DNA from: Bacillota bacterium | Lineage (GTDB): Bacteria; Bacillota; Clostridia; Lachnospirales; Lachnospiraceae | Direction of reading: 5' to 3' | NCBI GenBank assembly: GCA_023415475.1 | Contig: JAEZKL010000099.1 | Coordinates: 1-17,429, forward strand | Length of the DNA stretch: 17,429 bases | The notes under the pieces: generated by a model | What the model saw: only the letters and a program-made list of their open reading frames with translations | Database searches by the model: none | What the model was told of the DNA's origin: nothing | Shown here: piece by piece, positions 1-7,052 of the stretch | Layout of the letters: each line of letters starts with the position of its first letter | How positions within the stretch are numbered: position 1 is the first letter of the stretch | Translations under genes and position numbers: made by a program

Positions 1-35
1 GCCTGATGATATTTGGGATGGATTCCTTCTTTCAT
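1..35 (-). CDS. rpmE: 50S ribosomal protein L31, N-terminal fragment (cut by window edge)
   Basis: Only the first 11 codons are in the window, read on the minus strand from an ATG at 35-33. They give MKEGIHPKYHQ, the typical start of bacterial L31, a structural protein of the large ribosomal subunit. A ribosome binding site (AGAGGTG) lies about 5 nt upstream of the ATG. The gene follows rho on the same strand, an order common in Firmicutes, which supports the call. The zinc-binding CxxC variants of L31 cannot be judged because that part is outside the window. It has its own promoter at 111-139, so it need not depend on readthrough from rho. Confidence 0.85.
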   Translation of the reverse strand, partial: MKEGIHPKYHQ

Positions 36-110
36 GTTTTCACCTCTTTAAGATCGAATAGTTTTATCTATTGGCATTATAATAATTCCAATCTAATAAA
101 CAGCTTTTTT

Positions 111-139
111 ATTATAGCACAGGTTATCCTCAAGTGCAA
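111..139 (-). promoter_or_regulatory. sigma-A promoter for rpmE
   Basis: On the minus strand a -35 box TTGCAC (139-134) and a perfect -10 box TATAAT (116-111) are separated by exactly 17 nt. The -35 begins only a few bases after the rho stop codon at 145-143. Transcription would start near position 104 and give a leader of about 70 nt before the L31 start codon. Confidence 0.75.
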
Positions 140-142
140 TAC

Positions 143-1528
143 TTAAAAAACAATTTTAGTCTTTTTGATGGTTTCGATAAATTCAATGTTCGTCTTGGTT
201 CGAAGGAACATATCAATAATACGCTCCAGGGCTTCCTCGGACTTCATACCCCCTAAAGCCTTACGCATCAGATAGGTAGCTTCTAACTCAGGTTGAGTTA
301 ACAGCAGATCCTCTCTTCTTGTACTGGATCTCGGCAGATCGATTGCAGGGAAGATACGCTTCTCGGATAAGCTTCGGTCAAGTACCAATTCCATGTTACC
401 GGTTCCCTTAAATTCCTCGAATACCACATCATCCATTCTGCTGCCGGTGTCTACCAGAGCAGTGGCGAGTATGGTAAGACTTCCGCCCTCTCTCATGCAT
501 CTTGCTGCACCAAAGAACTTCTTAGGCATATGGAGCGCTGCCGGATCAAGACCGCCGGATAAGGTTCTGCCGCTTGGTTGAACCGTTAAATTATAGGCTC
601 TGGCCAAACGTGTTATACTATCTAACAATATAATTACATCCTGCTTATGTTCGACAAGTCTCTTGGCACGCTCAATAACCATTTCTGATACTCTTTTATG
701 ATTCTCGGGAAGCTCATCAAAGGTAGAATAAATTACTTCTACATTCCTTCCTTCAATGGATTCCTTAATATCAGTTACTTCCTCCGGGCGCTCATCAATC
801 AAAAGAATGATCAGCTTCATATCCGGATGATTTTTGGTAACTGCTTTGGCAATCTGCTTCAGCAAGGTTGTCTTACCTGTCTTCGGTTGGGAGACAATCA
901 TTCCTCTCTGCCCCTTACCGATAGGAGAAACCAGGTCTACCATTCTCATAGATACTCCGGCTCCCGGTGTCTCAAGATGAATTCTCTGATTCGGAAAAAT
1001 TGGTGTCAGGTCTTCAAAGCGCTTCCGTTTCTGTGCTTCTGCCGGATGAAAACCATTGACGCTCTTTATATACAATAATGCACTGAACTTCTCGGTCTGA
1101 CTACGAACCTTCGTATTACCGGATACAATATCACCGGTCTTAAGATTGAATCTTCGGATTTGTGCCGGTGACACATATACATCGTTTTCTCCGGGAAGGT
1201 AGTTATCGCAACGGATAAAACCATAACCATCCGGAAGAACCTCCAATATGCCGACCTTTGTCTCTCCACTGTCCAGTTGATCCAATTCACTCTGGCTCGG
1301 AGTAGCTGACGGTCTTCTTTCTTCACGTCCCGTAACAGAAATCTGCTCTGTTGCTTCTGCTGCTTTAATCTCTTGCTTTTCAGTCTGAATCGGTTCTTCT
1401 TCTGAAGCTACCTTCAATAATGCCTCAATCAATTCACTTTTCTTCATTGTTGTTATGTTCTTTAATCCCTTTTCCTTTGCAATCTCTCGTAAATTGACAA
1501 GAGTCATTGAATCATACTGATTACTCAT
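143..1528 (-). CDS. rho: Transcription termination factor Rho
   Basis: Complete 461-residue Rho, an RNA-dependent ATPase that forms a ring hexamer and releases nascent transcripts in the cytoplasm. Residues 1-45 form the Rho_N helical domain. Residues about 45-88 are a polar linker, longer than in E. coli Rho but moderate for this group. Residues about 90-155 form the cold-shock-like RNA-binding domain (GYGFIR at 101-106). The RecA-type ATPase follows: Walker A PKTGKT at 215-220, a catalytic segment LLIDERPEE at 242-250, Walker B VIILLDS at 298-304, Q-loop PSGRTLSGG at 318-326, and R-loop GTGNMEL at 375-381. The residues that contact bicyclomycin in E. coli appear conserved, so sensitivity to that drug is inferred. 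The ATG has a GGAG-type site upstream. rpmE follows downstream. Confidence 0.97.
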   Translation of the reverse strand: MSNQYDSMTLVNLREIAKEKGLKNITTMKKSELIEALLKVASEEEPIQTEKQEIKAAEATEQISVTGREERRPSATPSQSELDQLDSGETKVGILEVLPDGYGFIRCDNYLPGENDVYVSPAQIRRFNLKTGDIVSGNTKVRSQTEKFSALLYIKSVNGFHPAEAQKRKRFEDLTPIFPNQRIHLETPGAGVSMRMVDLVSPIGKGQRGMIVSQPKTGKTTLLKQIAKAVTKNHPDMKLIILLIDERPEEVTDIKESIEGRNVEVIYSTFDELPENHKRVSEMVIERAKRLVEHKQDVIILLDSITRLARAYNLTVQPSGRTLSGGLDPAALHMPKKFFGAARCMREGGSLTILATALVDTGSRMDDVVFEEFKGTGNMELVLDRSLSEKRIFPAIDLPRSSTRREDLLLTQPELEATYLMRKALGGMKSEEALERIIDMFLRTKTNIEFIETIKKTKIVF

Positions 1529-1641
1529 AATTACAGCTCCTTTTCTCTTAGATTGGATTCTCTTACGGAATTATGATATAGAAATGATACAGAATTACTA
1601 CATGATGGAATTGTCCAAAGATTATCCTAATATGATATTTT

Positions 1642-1647
1642 ATTATA
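1642..1647 (-). promoter_or_regulatory. Probable -10 box of the rho promoter
   Basis: A perfect TATAAT on the minus strand lies about 115 nt upstream of the rho start codon. The -35 region at the expected 17-nt spacing is poor (TTTTAA-like). It would give a leader of roughly 105 nt. Rho is often autoregulated through its leader, but nothing here shows that directly. Confidence 0.45.
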
Positions 1648-1782
1648 CAACAACTCATTTAGAATTAAAAGTGTTTTCTACTGTGCTATTATTCCTATAT
1701 TTTTCCTTTTATCTTCTTTGTATATCTACAAGTCATAATAAAGCATAATTTCAGCGCTTTTGTTTATAATAACGCAACCATG

Positions 1783-1908
1783 ATACTGCTCAAAACCCGG
1801 AAGGAAGTACAAGGAGTTCGTTCCAATGGACGAACTTCGCCATCATGCTACACCAATATACTGGCTAAAACCCGGAAGAACAAGGAGTTCGTTCCAATGA
1901 ACGAGCTA
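1783..1908 (+). repeat. Two direct copies of a 50-nt hairpin repeat
   Basis: Copy A (1783-1838) and copy B (1858-1908) share AAAACCCGGAAG, then ACAAGGAGTTCGTTCCAATG, with a short insertion in copy A between the two blocks. Each copy folds into a 9-11 bp hairpin with a CAAT loop (A: 1813-1823 with 1828-1838; B: 1886-1894 with 1899-1907). The copies differ at positions where pairing is kept: T1822-G1829 becomes T1893-A1900, and T1817-A1834 becomes T1888-G1905. That suggests the fold matters. The stretch can be read as a 60-codon ORF, but that ORF has no ribosome binding site and simply translates the repeat. Function unknown; it may be a dispersed intergenic repeat. Confidence 0.75.
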
Positions 1909-1925
1909 TACCTACCCTTTGTATT

Positions 1926-1960
1926 AGTTTGTGCCGAGGATTTCGCAGGCACAAACTTTT
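1926..1960 (+). terminator. Strong hairpin followed by TTTT
   Basis: AGTTTGTGCC (1926-1935) pairs perfectly with GGCACAAACT (1948-1957) around a 12-nt loop, followed by a short T run (1957-1960). This is terminator-like on the plus strand and could end a short transcript that includes the hairpin repeats. The T run is short, so the call is tentative. Confidence 0.45.
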
Positions 1961-1961
1961 A

Positions 1962-1993
1962 AGTGCGAATTATGCATTTCAATAATTCGCACT
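1962..1993. repeat. Perfect 12-bp inverted repeat upstream of the malic enzyme promoter
   Basis: AGTGCGAATTAT (1962-1973) and ATAATTCGCACT (1982-1993) are exact reverse complements separated by 8 nt. The right arm ends 6 nt before the -35 box at 2000. It could be an operator for a dimeric regulator of the malic enzyme operon, or another RNA hairpin of the structured block upstream. The sequence does not decide between these. Confidence 0.55.
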
Positions 1994-1999
1994 GGGCTC

Positions 2000-2028
2000 T
2001 TGATTAACACTTTTTAGAGTGCTATGAT
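2000..2028 (+). promoter_or_regulatory. sigma-A promoter of the malic enzyme operon
   Basis: A -35 box TTGATT (2000-2005), a 17-nt spacer and a -10 box TATGAT (2023-2028) precede the malic enzyme gene. The predicted transcript starts near 2035 and has a short leader of about 40 nt, so the hairpins at 1813-1993 lie outside it. Confidence 0.75.
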
Positions 2029-2073
2029 AGCTGTAAAATGTATAAATATAAAAAATTGTAGGTGGGTAAGAAT

Positions 2074-3228
2074 ATGAATTCAAACGAACAAGCATTGAAG
2101 CTGCATGAGAAATGGAACGGGAAACTGGAAATCACATCGAAATGTCCGGTGAATACAAGAGACGATTTATCCATAGCATATACTCCGGGTGTGGCAGAAC
2201 CCTGCCGTGTGATTGCAAAGGATAAGTCAGCCGCTTACCGTTATACAATAAAAGCAAATACGATTGCAGTAATTTCCGACGGGAGTGCTGTTCTTGGGCT
2301 AGGAAATATCGGTCCTTATGCCGCAATGCCCGTAATGGAGGGTAAGGCTGTCCTTTTCAAGGAATTCGGCGGCGTAAATGCTGTACCGATCTGTCTTGAT
2401 ACCCAGGATACAGAGGAAATCATCAAGACCATCGTTGCCATCGCTCCCGCTTTTGGAGGCATTAATCTGGAGGATATCTCGGCTCCCAGATGCTTTGAAA
2501 TAGAAGATCGTCTTAAGACCATTCTGGACATCCCAGTATTCCATGACGATCAGCATGGTACCGCTATCGTGGTACTTGCAGCTGCAATCAACTCCCTTAA
2601 GGTTACCGGTAAGCGTAAGGAGGAATGCCGTATTGTTGTGAACGGAGCCGGTTCGGCAGGTATTGCCATCTCTAAGCTTCTTCTTTCCTATGGCTTTCAG
2701 CATCTTCTTCTTTGCGATATTAACGGAATTATATCGAAGGAATATAAGAATCTTAACTGGATGCAGGAGCAGCTTCTCTCCGTTACCAATCTTGAGAATA
2801 AAAACGGAACCTTAGCCGATGCCTTAGCCGGTGCCGATCTTTTTGTCGGAGTGTCCGCTCCGAATATCTTGACCAAGGAAATGGTTGCCTCGATGAACAA
2901 GGATGCAATCATTTTTGCAATGGCTAATCCAACTCCCGAAATTATGCCCGACCTTGCAAAGGAAGCAGGCGCCCGGGTTGTTGCTACCGGACGTTCGGAT
3001 TTTCCAAACCAGGTTAACAATGTTGTTGCCTTTCCGGGAATCTTCCGCGGAGCCCTGGAGGGCAGAGCATCCCAGATAACAGAAGAGATGAAGCTGGCGG
3101 CTGCCGTGGCAATTGCCGGTCTGGTCGCTGACAGTGAATTACACGAGGATAATATTATGCCACAGCCCTTTGACCCCAGAGTCAGTGATGTGGTAAGTAG
3201 TGCTGTAAAAGCACTTATCAGAAAGTAG
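2074..3228 (+). CDS. NAD(P)-dependent malic enzyme (malate dehydrogenase, oxaloacetate-decarboxylating)
   Basis: A 384-residue short-form bacterial malic enzyme, which converts malate to pyruvate and CO2 with reduction of NAD(P)+ in the cytoplasm. With the ATG at 2074 as residue 1, the catalytic tyrosine is Y36 in YTPGV and the catalytic lysine is K91 in EGKAVLFKE. Metal ligands are expected in EDISAP (133-138) and HDDQHGT (157-163). The Rossmann nucleotide-binding motif GAGSAG is at 191-196. Cofactor preference cannot be read reliably. The frame also opens at a GTG at 2062, but that codon lies inside the AGGTGG ribosome binding site (2060-2065), which is well spaced for the ATG at 2074. The next gene starts 8 nt after the stop, so translation is probably coupled. 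Confidence 0.95.
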   Translation: MNSNEQALKLHEKWNGKLEITSKCPVNTRDDLSIAYTPGVAEPCRVIAKDKSAAYRYTIKANTIAVISDGSAVLGLGNIGPYAAMPVMEGKAVLFKEFGGVNAVPICLDTQDTEEIIKTIVAIAPAFGGINLEDISAPRCFEIEDRLKTILDIPVFHDDQHGTAIVVLAAAINSLKVTGKRKEECRIVVNGAGSAGIAISKLLLSYGFQHLLLCDINGIISKEYKNLNWMQEQLLSVTNLENKNGTLADALAGADLFVGVSAPNILTKEMVASMNKDAIIFAMANPTPEIMPDLAKEAGARVVATGRSDFPNQVNNVVAFPGIFRGALEGRASQITEEMKLAAAVAIAGLVADSELHEDNIMPQPFDPRVSDVVSSAVKALIRK

Positions 3229-3236
3229 AGTGGAAT

Positions 3237-4175
3237 ATGTGGGATCAGAAGAGATATCATTCCCTGGATTATGAATTGAAAAGGTGTTTTGGCAGAAAGA
3301 TCTACAAGCTGTCACTGAACGGAGGAATGTCATGCCCAAACCGGGATGGTACTCTGGATACCCGTGGTTGTATCTTTTGCTCTGAGGGCGGCTCGGGTGA
3401 CTTTGCCGCAGGTTTTCAGAAGGATATAAAAAAGCAAATCGAGGAAGCGAAGGCTAAAATTACAGCTAAGCTGGTCAACCCTGTTAACACAGGATACATT
3501 GCCTACTTTCAAGCCTATACGAATACTTATGCCCCAGTGGAATACTTAAGGTCCATATTCTCTGAAGCAATCAACCATTCCGATGTCGTTATTCTATCCA
3601 TCGCCACCAGACCGGACTGTATCAACGAGGAAGTTCTTGCTCTACTTACAGAGCTGAATCGGATTAAGCCTGTCTGGATTGAGCTTGGATTACAAACAAT
3701 ACATGAACATACTGCAGCTTATATACGAAGGGGATATCCTCTTAAGGTATTCGAAGAGTGTGTTCTTTCACTCCAACAGCATGGCATTCCGGTCATCGTT
3801 CATACTATTCTGGGCTTGCCAAAGGAGTCAAAACATGATATGTTAATGACTATGGACTATATATCCACCCTTCCAGTCCAAGGTATTAAATTACAGCTTT
3901 TGCATATATTAAAAGGAACTGATCTCGGACGGTCTTATGAAGAAGGCAGTCTGCACGAGGAGCTCACCTTGGACGCCTATGTCGATATTGTCATCTCCTG
4001 CATCGAGCGTCTTCCGGAGGGAATGGTTATTCATCGAATCACCGGTGACGGTCCTAAGAATTTATTACTTGCTCCCTTATGGAGCGGCAATAAAAAGCTT
4101 GTGCTTAACCGAATACACAGCCAGATGAAGGAACGGGATACTTATCAAGGGAAATTCTATCATTGCCCGATCTGA
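3237..4175 (+). CDS. TIGR01212 (YhcC) family radical SAM protein
   Basis: A 312-residue protein with three cysteines, C33, C45 and C48, in a C-x11-C-x2-C arrangement (CPNRDGTL then CIFC). This is the iron-sulfur/S-adenosylmethionine signature of the YhcC family and differs from the usual C-x3-C-x2-C. The N-terminal GRKIYKLSLNGG and the central VHTILGLPKES segment also fit the family. The substrate of the family is not firmly established. The ATG lies 8 nt after the malic enzyme stop with only a weak ribosome binding site (GAGTGG) that overlaps that region, which suggests coupled translation. The protein ends 16 nt before the DUF4364 gene. Confidence 0.9.
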   Translation: MWDQKRYHSLDYELKRCFGRKIYKLSLNGGMSCPNRDGTLDTRGCIFCSEGGSGDFAAGFQKDIKKQIEEAKAKITAKLVNPVNTGYIAYFQAYTNTYAPVEYLRSIFSEAINHSDVVILSIATRPDCINEEVLALLTELNRIKPVWIELGLQTIHEHTAAYIRRGYPLKVFEECVLSLQQHGIPVIVHTILGLPKESKHDMLMTMDYISTLPVQGIKLQLLHILKGTDLGRSYEEGSLHEELTLDAYVDIVISCIERLPEGMVIHRITGDGPKNLLLAPLWSGNKKLVLNRIHSQMKERDTYQGKFYHCPI

Positions 4176-4191
4176 TTAAAGGAGGTTAGCA

Positions 4192-4707
4192 ATGCAATCC
4201 GATACCTTTATGTTATATAAGCTTATGATACTCTATATCCTGAGTAGAGTTAACTTTCCTTTAACCAATGCTCAGTTGACCACATTTATATTAGAAAAGG
4301 AATATACCAATTATTTTAACATTCAAAGGGCCATCTCGGAATTGATTGATGATGCCTATATTACTACGAAGATAATTCGCAACAGCACCTTGTATCGAAT
4401 TACAGATAGCGGAAATGAGACACTTCTCCTTTTTGACAATATGATCTCCACCGGTATCAAGGAGGATATCGAAGCTTATCTGGTAGAGAATAAATACGAG
4501 CTTCAGGCCGAGGTATCCACTCAGGCTGAATATTATCAGGTTAAAAAGGGCGAATTCGCTGCTCACCTTAGCGTAATTGAACGAGATGCCCCCATTATCG
4601 ATTTGACTCTCATTGTCACTACACAGGAGGAAGCCAAAAGCCTCTGCAACAACTGGCGAGAAAAGAGCTCGGATGTATATGCGCATCTGATGTCTATGTT
4701 ATTATAG
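4192..4707 (+). CDS. DUF4364 family protein, probable winged-helix regulator
   Basis: A 171-residue protein with a strong AAAGGAGG ribosome binding site. Residues about 8-85 look like a winged-helix DNA-binding fold: helices over MLYKLMILYILSRV and the AQLTTFILEKEY region, a probable recognition helix over NIQRAISELID, and a wing ending in LYRITDSGNETL. This start closely resembles the DUF4364 family found in Clostridia. The C-terminal half (about 95-171) is a mixed alpha/beta region without a motif I recognise. It is the last gene of the malic enzyme operon and could regulate that operon or a target elsewhere. No direct target is visible, although the 12-bp palindrome at 1962-1993 is a candidate. 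Confidence 0.8.
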   Translation: MQSDTFMLYKLMILYILSRVNFPLTNAQLTTFILEKEYTNYFNIQRAISELIDDAYITTKIIRNSTLYRITDSGNETLLLFDNMISTGIKEDIEAYLVENKYELQAEVSTQAEYYQVKKGEFAAHLSVIERDAPIIDLTLIVTTQEEAKSLCNNWREKSSDVYAHLMSMLL

Positions 4708-4745
4708 CAATTATATTTGAGCTGTTGCATAATGCACATAAATAG

Positions 4746-4794
4746 ATAGGGTAAGGATAGTATGCATCCCATTATGCACTTATCCTTACCTTAT
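4746..4794. terminator. Bidirectional hairpin between convergent DUF4364 and engB genes
   Basis: A 14-bp stem with one G-T pair (4746-4759 with 4781-4794; core GGTAAGGATA/TATCCTTACC) encloses a loop that can add a GCAT/ATGC pair. It sits between the stop codons of two convergent genes, the usual place for a shared terminator. Neither side has a strong T run. Its left arm and loop (4750-4772) match 20 of 23 bases of the palindrome at 5613-5635. Confidence 0.6.
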
Positions 4795-4850
4795 ATTAAT
4801 TTATTAATTATGCAAATGCCCCTTCTTTATCATTCATTCAATCAGTCTGT

Positions 4851-5483
4851 TCACTCCAGTTTCTCTGATTCTTCATTCATGCTCTCAGGTTTCTGTGGCT
4901 CAAAACAAATCTCTTCGATACATTCCCAGATTTCTTCCCTGCCCTGTTTGCTTGTAGCTGAAAAGGGGAATATCTTCGTTCCCGGTATTACCTGCAAGCC
5001 CTCTTTAATAATCTTTACCTGTTTTTGAATCTGACTACGGTTAATCTTATCCAGCTTGGTCGCAATGATAATCGGGTGAAATCCCTGATATACAATCCAA
5101 TCATACATGTTCTTATCGTTAACGGAGGGCTCATGGCGGATGTCCAGAAGCAGGAAGATAAGCTTAAGCTGGCCTGAGGTCTTCAGATACTTCTCAATCA
5201 TCTTTCCCCATTTTTCTTTCGTGGTTCCCGACACCTTCGCATATCCGTAACCAGGCAGATCCACATAGTATAGAGCATCATTGATATTATAGAAGTTAAT
5301 GGTCTGTGTCTTACCGGGTTGACCTGAGGTTCTCGCAAGGGATTTTCTATTCATAAGAGCATTGATTAAGGAGGATTTACCGACATTGGATTTCCCTGCA
5401 AATGCCACCTCCGGCTTATCATTAACCGGCAGTACACTAGTAATTCCGCATACCGTCTCCAAATTTACACTTTTTATAATCAT
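4851..5483 (-). CDS. engB: Ribosome biogenesis GTP-binding protein EngB/YsxC
   Basis: An essential-type GTPase that helps assemble the 50S ribosomal subunit. The chosen ATG at 5483-5481 gives 210 residues and starts MIIKSVNLE, as in the family; it has GAGGG about 7 nt upstream. An ATG seven codons earlier (5504) has no such site. G-motifs in this numbering: G1 GKSNVGKS at 30-37, the G2 threonine in GKTQTINFY, G3 DLPGYG at 75-80, G4 TKLD at 142-145, and G5 SATS at 175-178. The C-terminal tail is acidic. In related Clostridia it follows lon; here it follows clpX directly after a 200-nt gap. Confidence 0.95.
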   Translation of the reverse strand: MIIKSVNLETVCGITSVLPVNDKPEVAFAGKSNVGKSSLINALMNRKSLARTSGQPGKTQTINFYNINDALYYVDLPGYGYAKVSGTTKEKWGKMIEKYLKTSGQLKLIFLLLDIRHEPSVNDKNMYDWIVYQGFHPIIIATKLDKINRSQIQKQVKIIKEGLQVIPGTKIFPFSATSKQGREEIWECIEEICFEPQKPESMNEESEKLE

Positions 5484-5527
5484 CAAGCATCCCTCACTTA
5501 TCAAATAATTTATGTAAAACCATAAGG

Positions 5528-5536
5528 ACTATAACA
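5528..5536 (-). promoter_or_regulatory. Candidate extended -10 promoter for engB
   Basis: The minus strand reads TGTTATAGT, i.e. an extended -10 (TG-n-TATAGT), about 45 nt upstream of the engB start. There is no good -35. It lies downstream of the long palindrome at 5575-5676, which would fit independent transcription of engB after termination of the clpX transcript. Confidence 0.35.
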
Positions 5537-5574
5537 CAATGTTATTCATAGATAGACTGCCACTCAGACTGAAT

Positions 5575-5676
5575 GATGAAGAGGATGTTTCAAAACATGT
5601 ATTGTTAGCGAAGGTAAGGGTAAGATGCATCCCATACCTTATGCTAATGAATGTGTTTTGAAACATCCTCCTCATT
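5575..5676. repeat. Long imperfect palindrome (about 100 nt) between clpX and engB
   Basis: The arms pair nearly end to end. GAGGATGTTTCAAAACA (5581-5597) matches 5654-5670 perfectly over 17 bp, and the stem extends outward to 5575/5676 across one A-C mismatch. Further in, TTAGC (5605-5609) pairs with GCTAA (5643-5647), AAGGTA (5611-5616) with TACCTT (5635-5640), and GGG (5618-5620) with CCC (5631-5633), leaving a 10-nt loop. It may act as the clpX transcript terminator, but no T run follows on the minus strand. The size and the shared core with 4750-4772 suggest a small dispersed palindromic element. Confidence 0.7.
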
Positions 5677-5706
5677 TCTAAATCATAAGAAGACAGCCTT
5701 TCTTTT

Positions 5707-7002
5707 CTATGCTATCTCGTTTTTACTCTTTTTGGCACTGCGCTTTGCAATCGGCTTTCTGGTTACTACTTCATCAGAAAGTACTATCGTTGGCTTCTCT
5801 TTGCCAAGAACTGCATCTCTAGTAATAATACACTTGGTCGCATTCATATCGGAAGGAATGTTATACATGGAATCCATCATAACATTCTCCATAATGGCAC
5901 GAAGTCCTCTTGCTCCGATTTTTCTCTTGAAGGACTGCTTTGCTATCTCCTCTAGAGCACCCTCTTCAAATTCCAGCTCTACGCCGTCCAGCTCGAACAG
6001 CTTCTTGTACTGCTTTGTGATAGCATTCTTCGGTTCGGTAAGAATACGAACCAATGCCTCTTCATCCAACATATCAAGTGCTACCGTAACCGGCACACGT
6101 CCTACAAATTCAGGTATAAGACCGAATTTAATCAGATCCTGCGGCATTACCTGACGGAACAGCTCACCTACATTTGTCTTATTCTTCTCGTTAATCTGAG
6201 CATTAAAGCCAATGGATTTCTGTCCGGTACGTGCTTCAATAATCTTCTCCAGGCCATCAAATGCACCACCGCAAATAAACAAAATATTTGTGGTATCGAT
6301 CTGAATAAATTCCTGATGAGGATGCTTTCTTCCACCCTGCGGCGGAACGGATGCAACCGTACCCTCCAGGATCTTAAGTAATGCCTGTTGTACGCCCTCA
6401 CCGGATACATCTCTCGTAATGGAGGTATTCTCTGATTTTCTGGTTATCTTATCTATCTCATCGATATAAATAATACCATATTCCGCACGCTCAATATCAA
6501 AGTCTGCGGCTTGGATGATTTTCAGTAGGATATTCTCAACATCTTCACCTACATATCCTGCTTCGGTCAGTGCAGTTGCATCTGCAATTGCGAAGGGTAC
6601 ATTCAGTAATTTTGCTAAGGTCTGAGCCAGATAAGTCTTACCGGAACCGGTAGGGCCAATCATGAGTATATTACTCTTCTGTAACTCAACATCCAAATCC
6701 TTTTCAACAAGCACTCGTTTGTAATGATTATATACAGAGACAGCCAGAACCTTCTTTGCTTCATTCTGCCCAACTACATGCTGATCTAAGAAAGCCTTGA
6801 TCTCCGCGGGTTTCAACAGATTGATGTCTGTATTAACTACAGGTTCACCTTCAAATTCTTCTTCAATAATCTCACTGCATATCTCAATACATTCGTCACA
6901 TATATAGACACCCGGTCCGGCAATCAGTTTCCTTACCTGGTCTTGAGTTTTATTACAAAAGGAACATCTCAGTTGTTTTCTGTCATCTACCTTTCCTGCC
7001 AC
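5707..7002 (-). CDS. clpX: ATP-dependent Clp protease ATP-binding subunit ClpX
   Basis: A 431-residue AAA+ unfoldase that recognises tagged or native substrates and threads them into ClpP. The N-terminal zinc-binding domain has C13, C16, C35 and C38. Walker A GPTGSGKT is at 116-123, pore loop GYVG at 149-152, Walker B IIYIDEID at 177-184, the RKH loop at 225-227, the ClpP-docking IGF tripeptide at 264-266, and sensor-2 GARGLR at 363-368. All key elements are intact. The start is a GTG at 7002-7000, preceded by AGGTG 8 nt upstream. It lies 50 nt downstream of clpP on the same strand, so the two are probably co-transcribed. Confidence 0.97.
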   Translation of the reverse strand: MAGKVDDRKQLRCSFCNKTQDQVRKLIAGPGVYICDECIEICSEIIEEEFEGEPVVNTDINLLKPAEIKAFLDQHVVGQNEAKKVLAVSVYNHYKRVLVEKDLDVELQKSNILMIGPTGSGKTYLAQTLAKLLNVPFAIADATALTEAGYVGEDVENILLKIIQAADFDIERAEYGIIYIDEIDKITRKSENTSITRDVSGEGVQQALLKILEGTVASVPPQGGRKHPHQEFIQIDTTNILFICGGAFDGLEKIIEARTGQKSIGFNAQINEKNKTNVGELFRQVMPQDLIKFGLIPEFVGRVPVTVALDMLDEEALVRILTEPKNAITKQYKKLFELDGVELEFEEGALEEIAKQSFKRKIGARGLRAIMENVMMDSMYNIPSDMNATKCIITRDAVLGKEKPTIVLSDEVVTRKPIAKRSAKKSKNEIA

Positions 7003-7052
7003 TGCCCTATCACCTCTTCTCTCTGCTTAATAAGTATCATAGTGCCTTCGAA

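Noticed and set aside
1780..1962. 60-codon ORF between rho and malic enzyme
   Set aside because: No ribosome binding site, and the frame simply translates the two hairpin repeats and a terminator-like stem; better explained as repeat DNA.
2062..2073. GTG at 2062 as malic enzyme start
   Set aside because: The GTG is part of the AGGTGG ribosome binding site that serves the ATG at 2074.
5484..5504. Upstream ATG of engB at 5504
   Set aside because: It has no ribosome binding site, and the GAGGG upstream of 5483 would fall inside the gene; the family start fits 5483.
5651..6154. 167-codon plus-strand ORF over clpX
   Set aside because: It is a low-complexity Ser-rich shadow of the clpX antisense strand with no ribosome binding site; clpX has every family motif.
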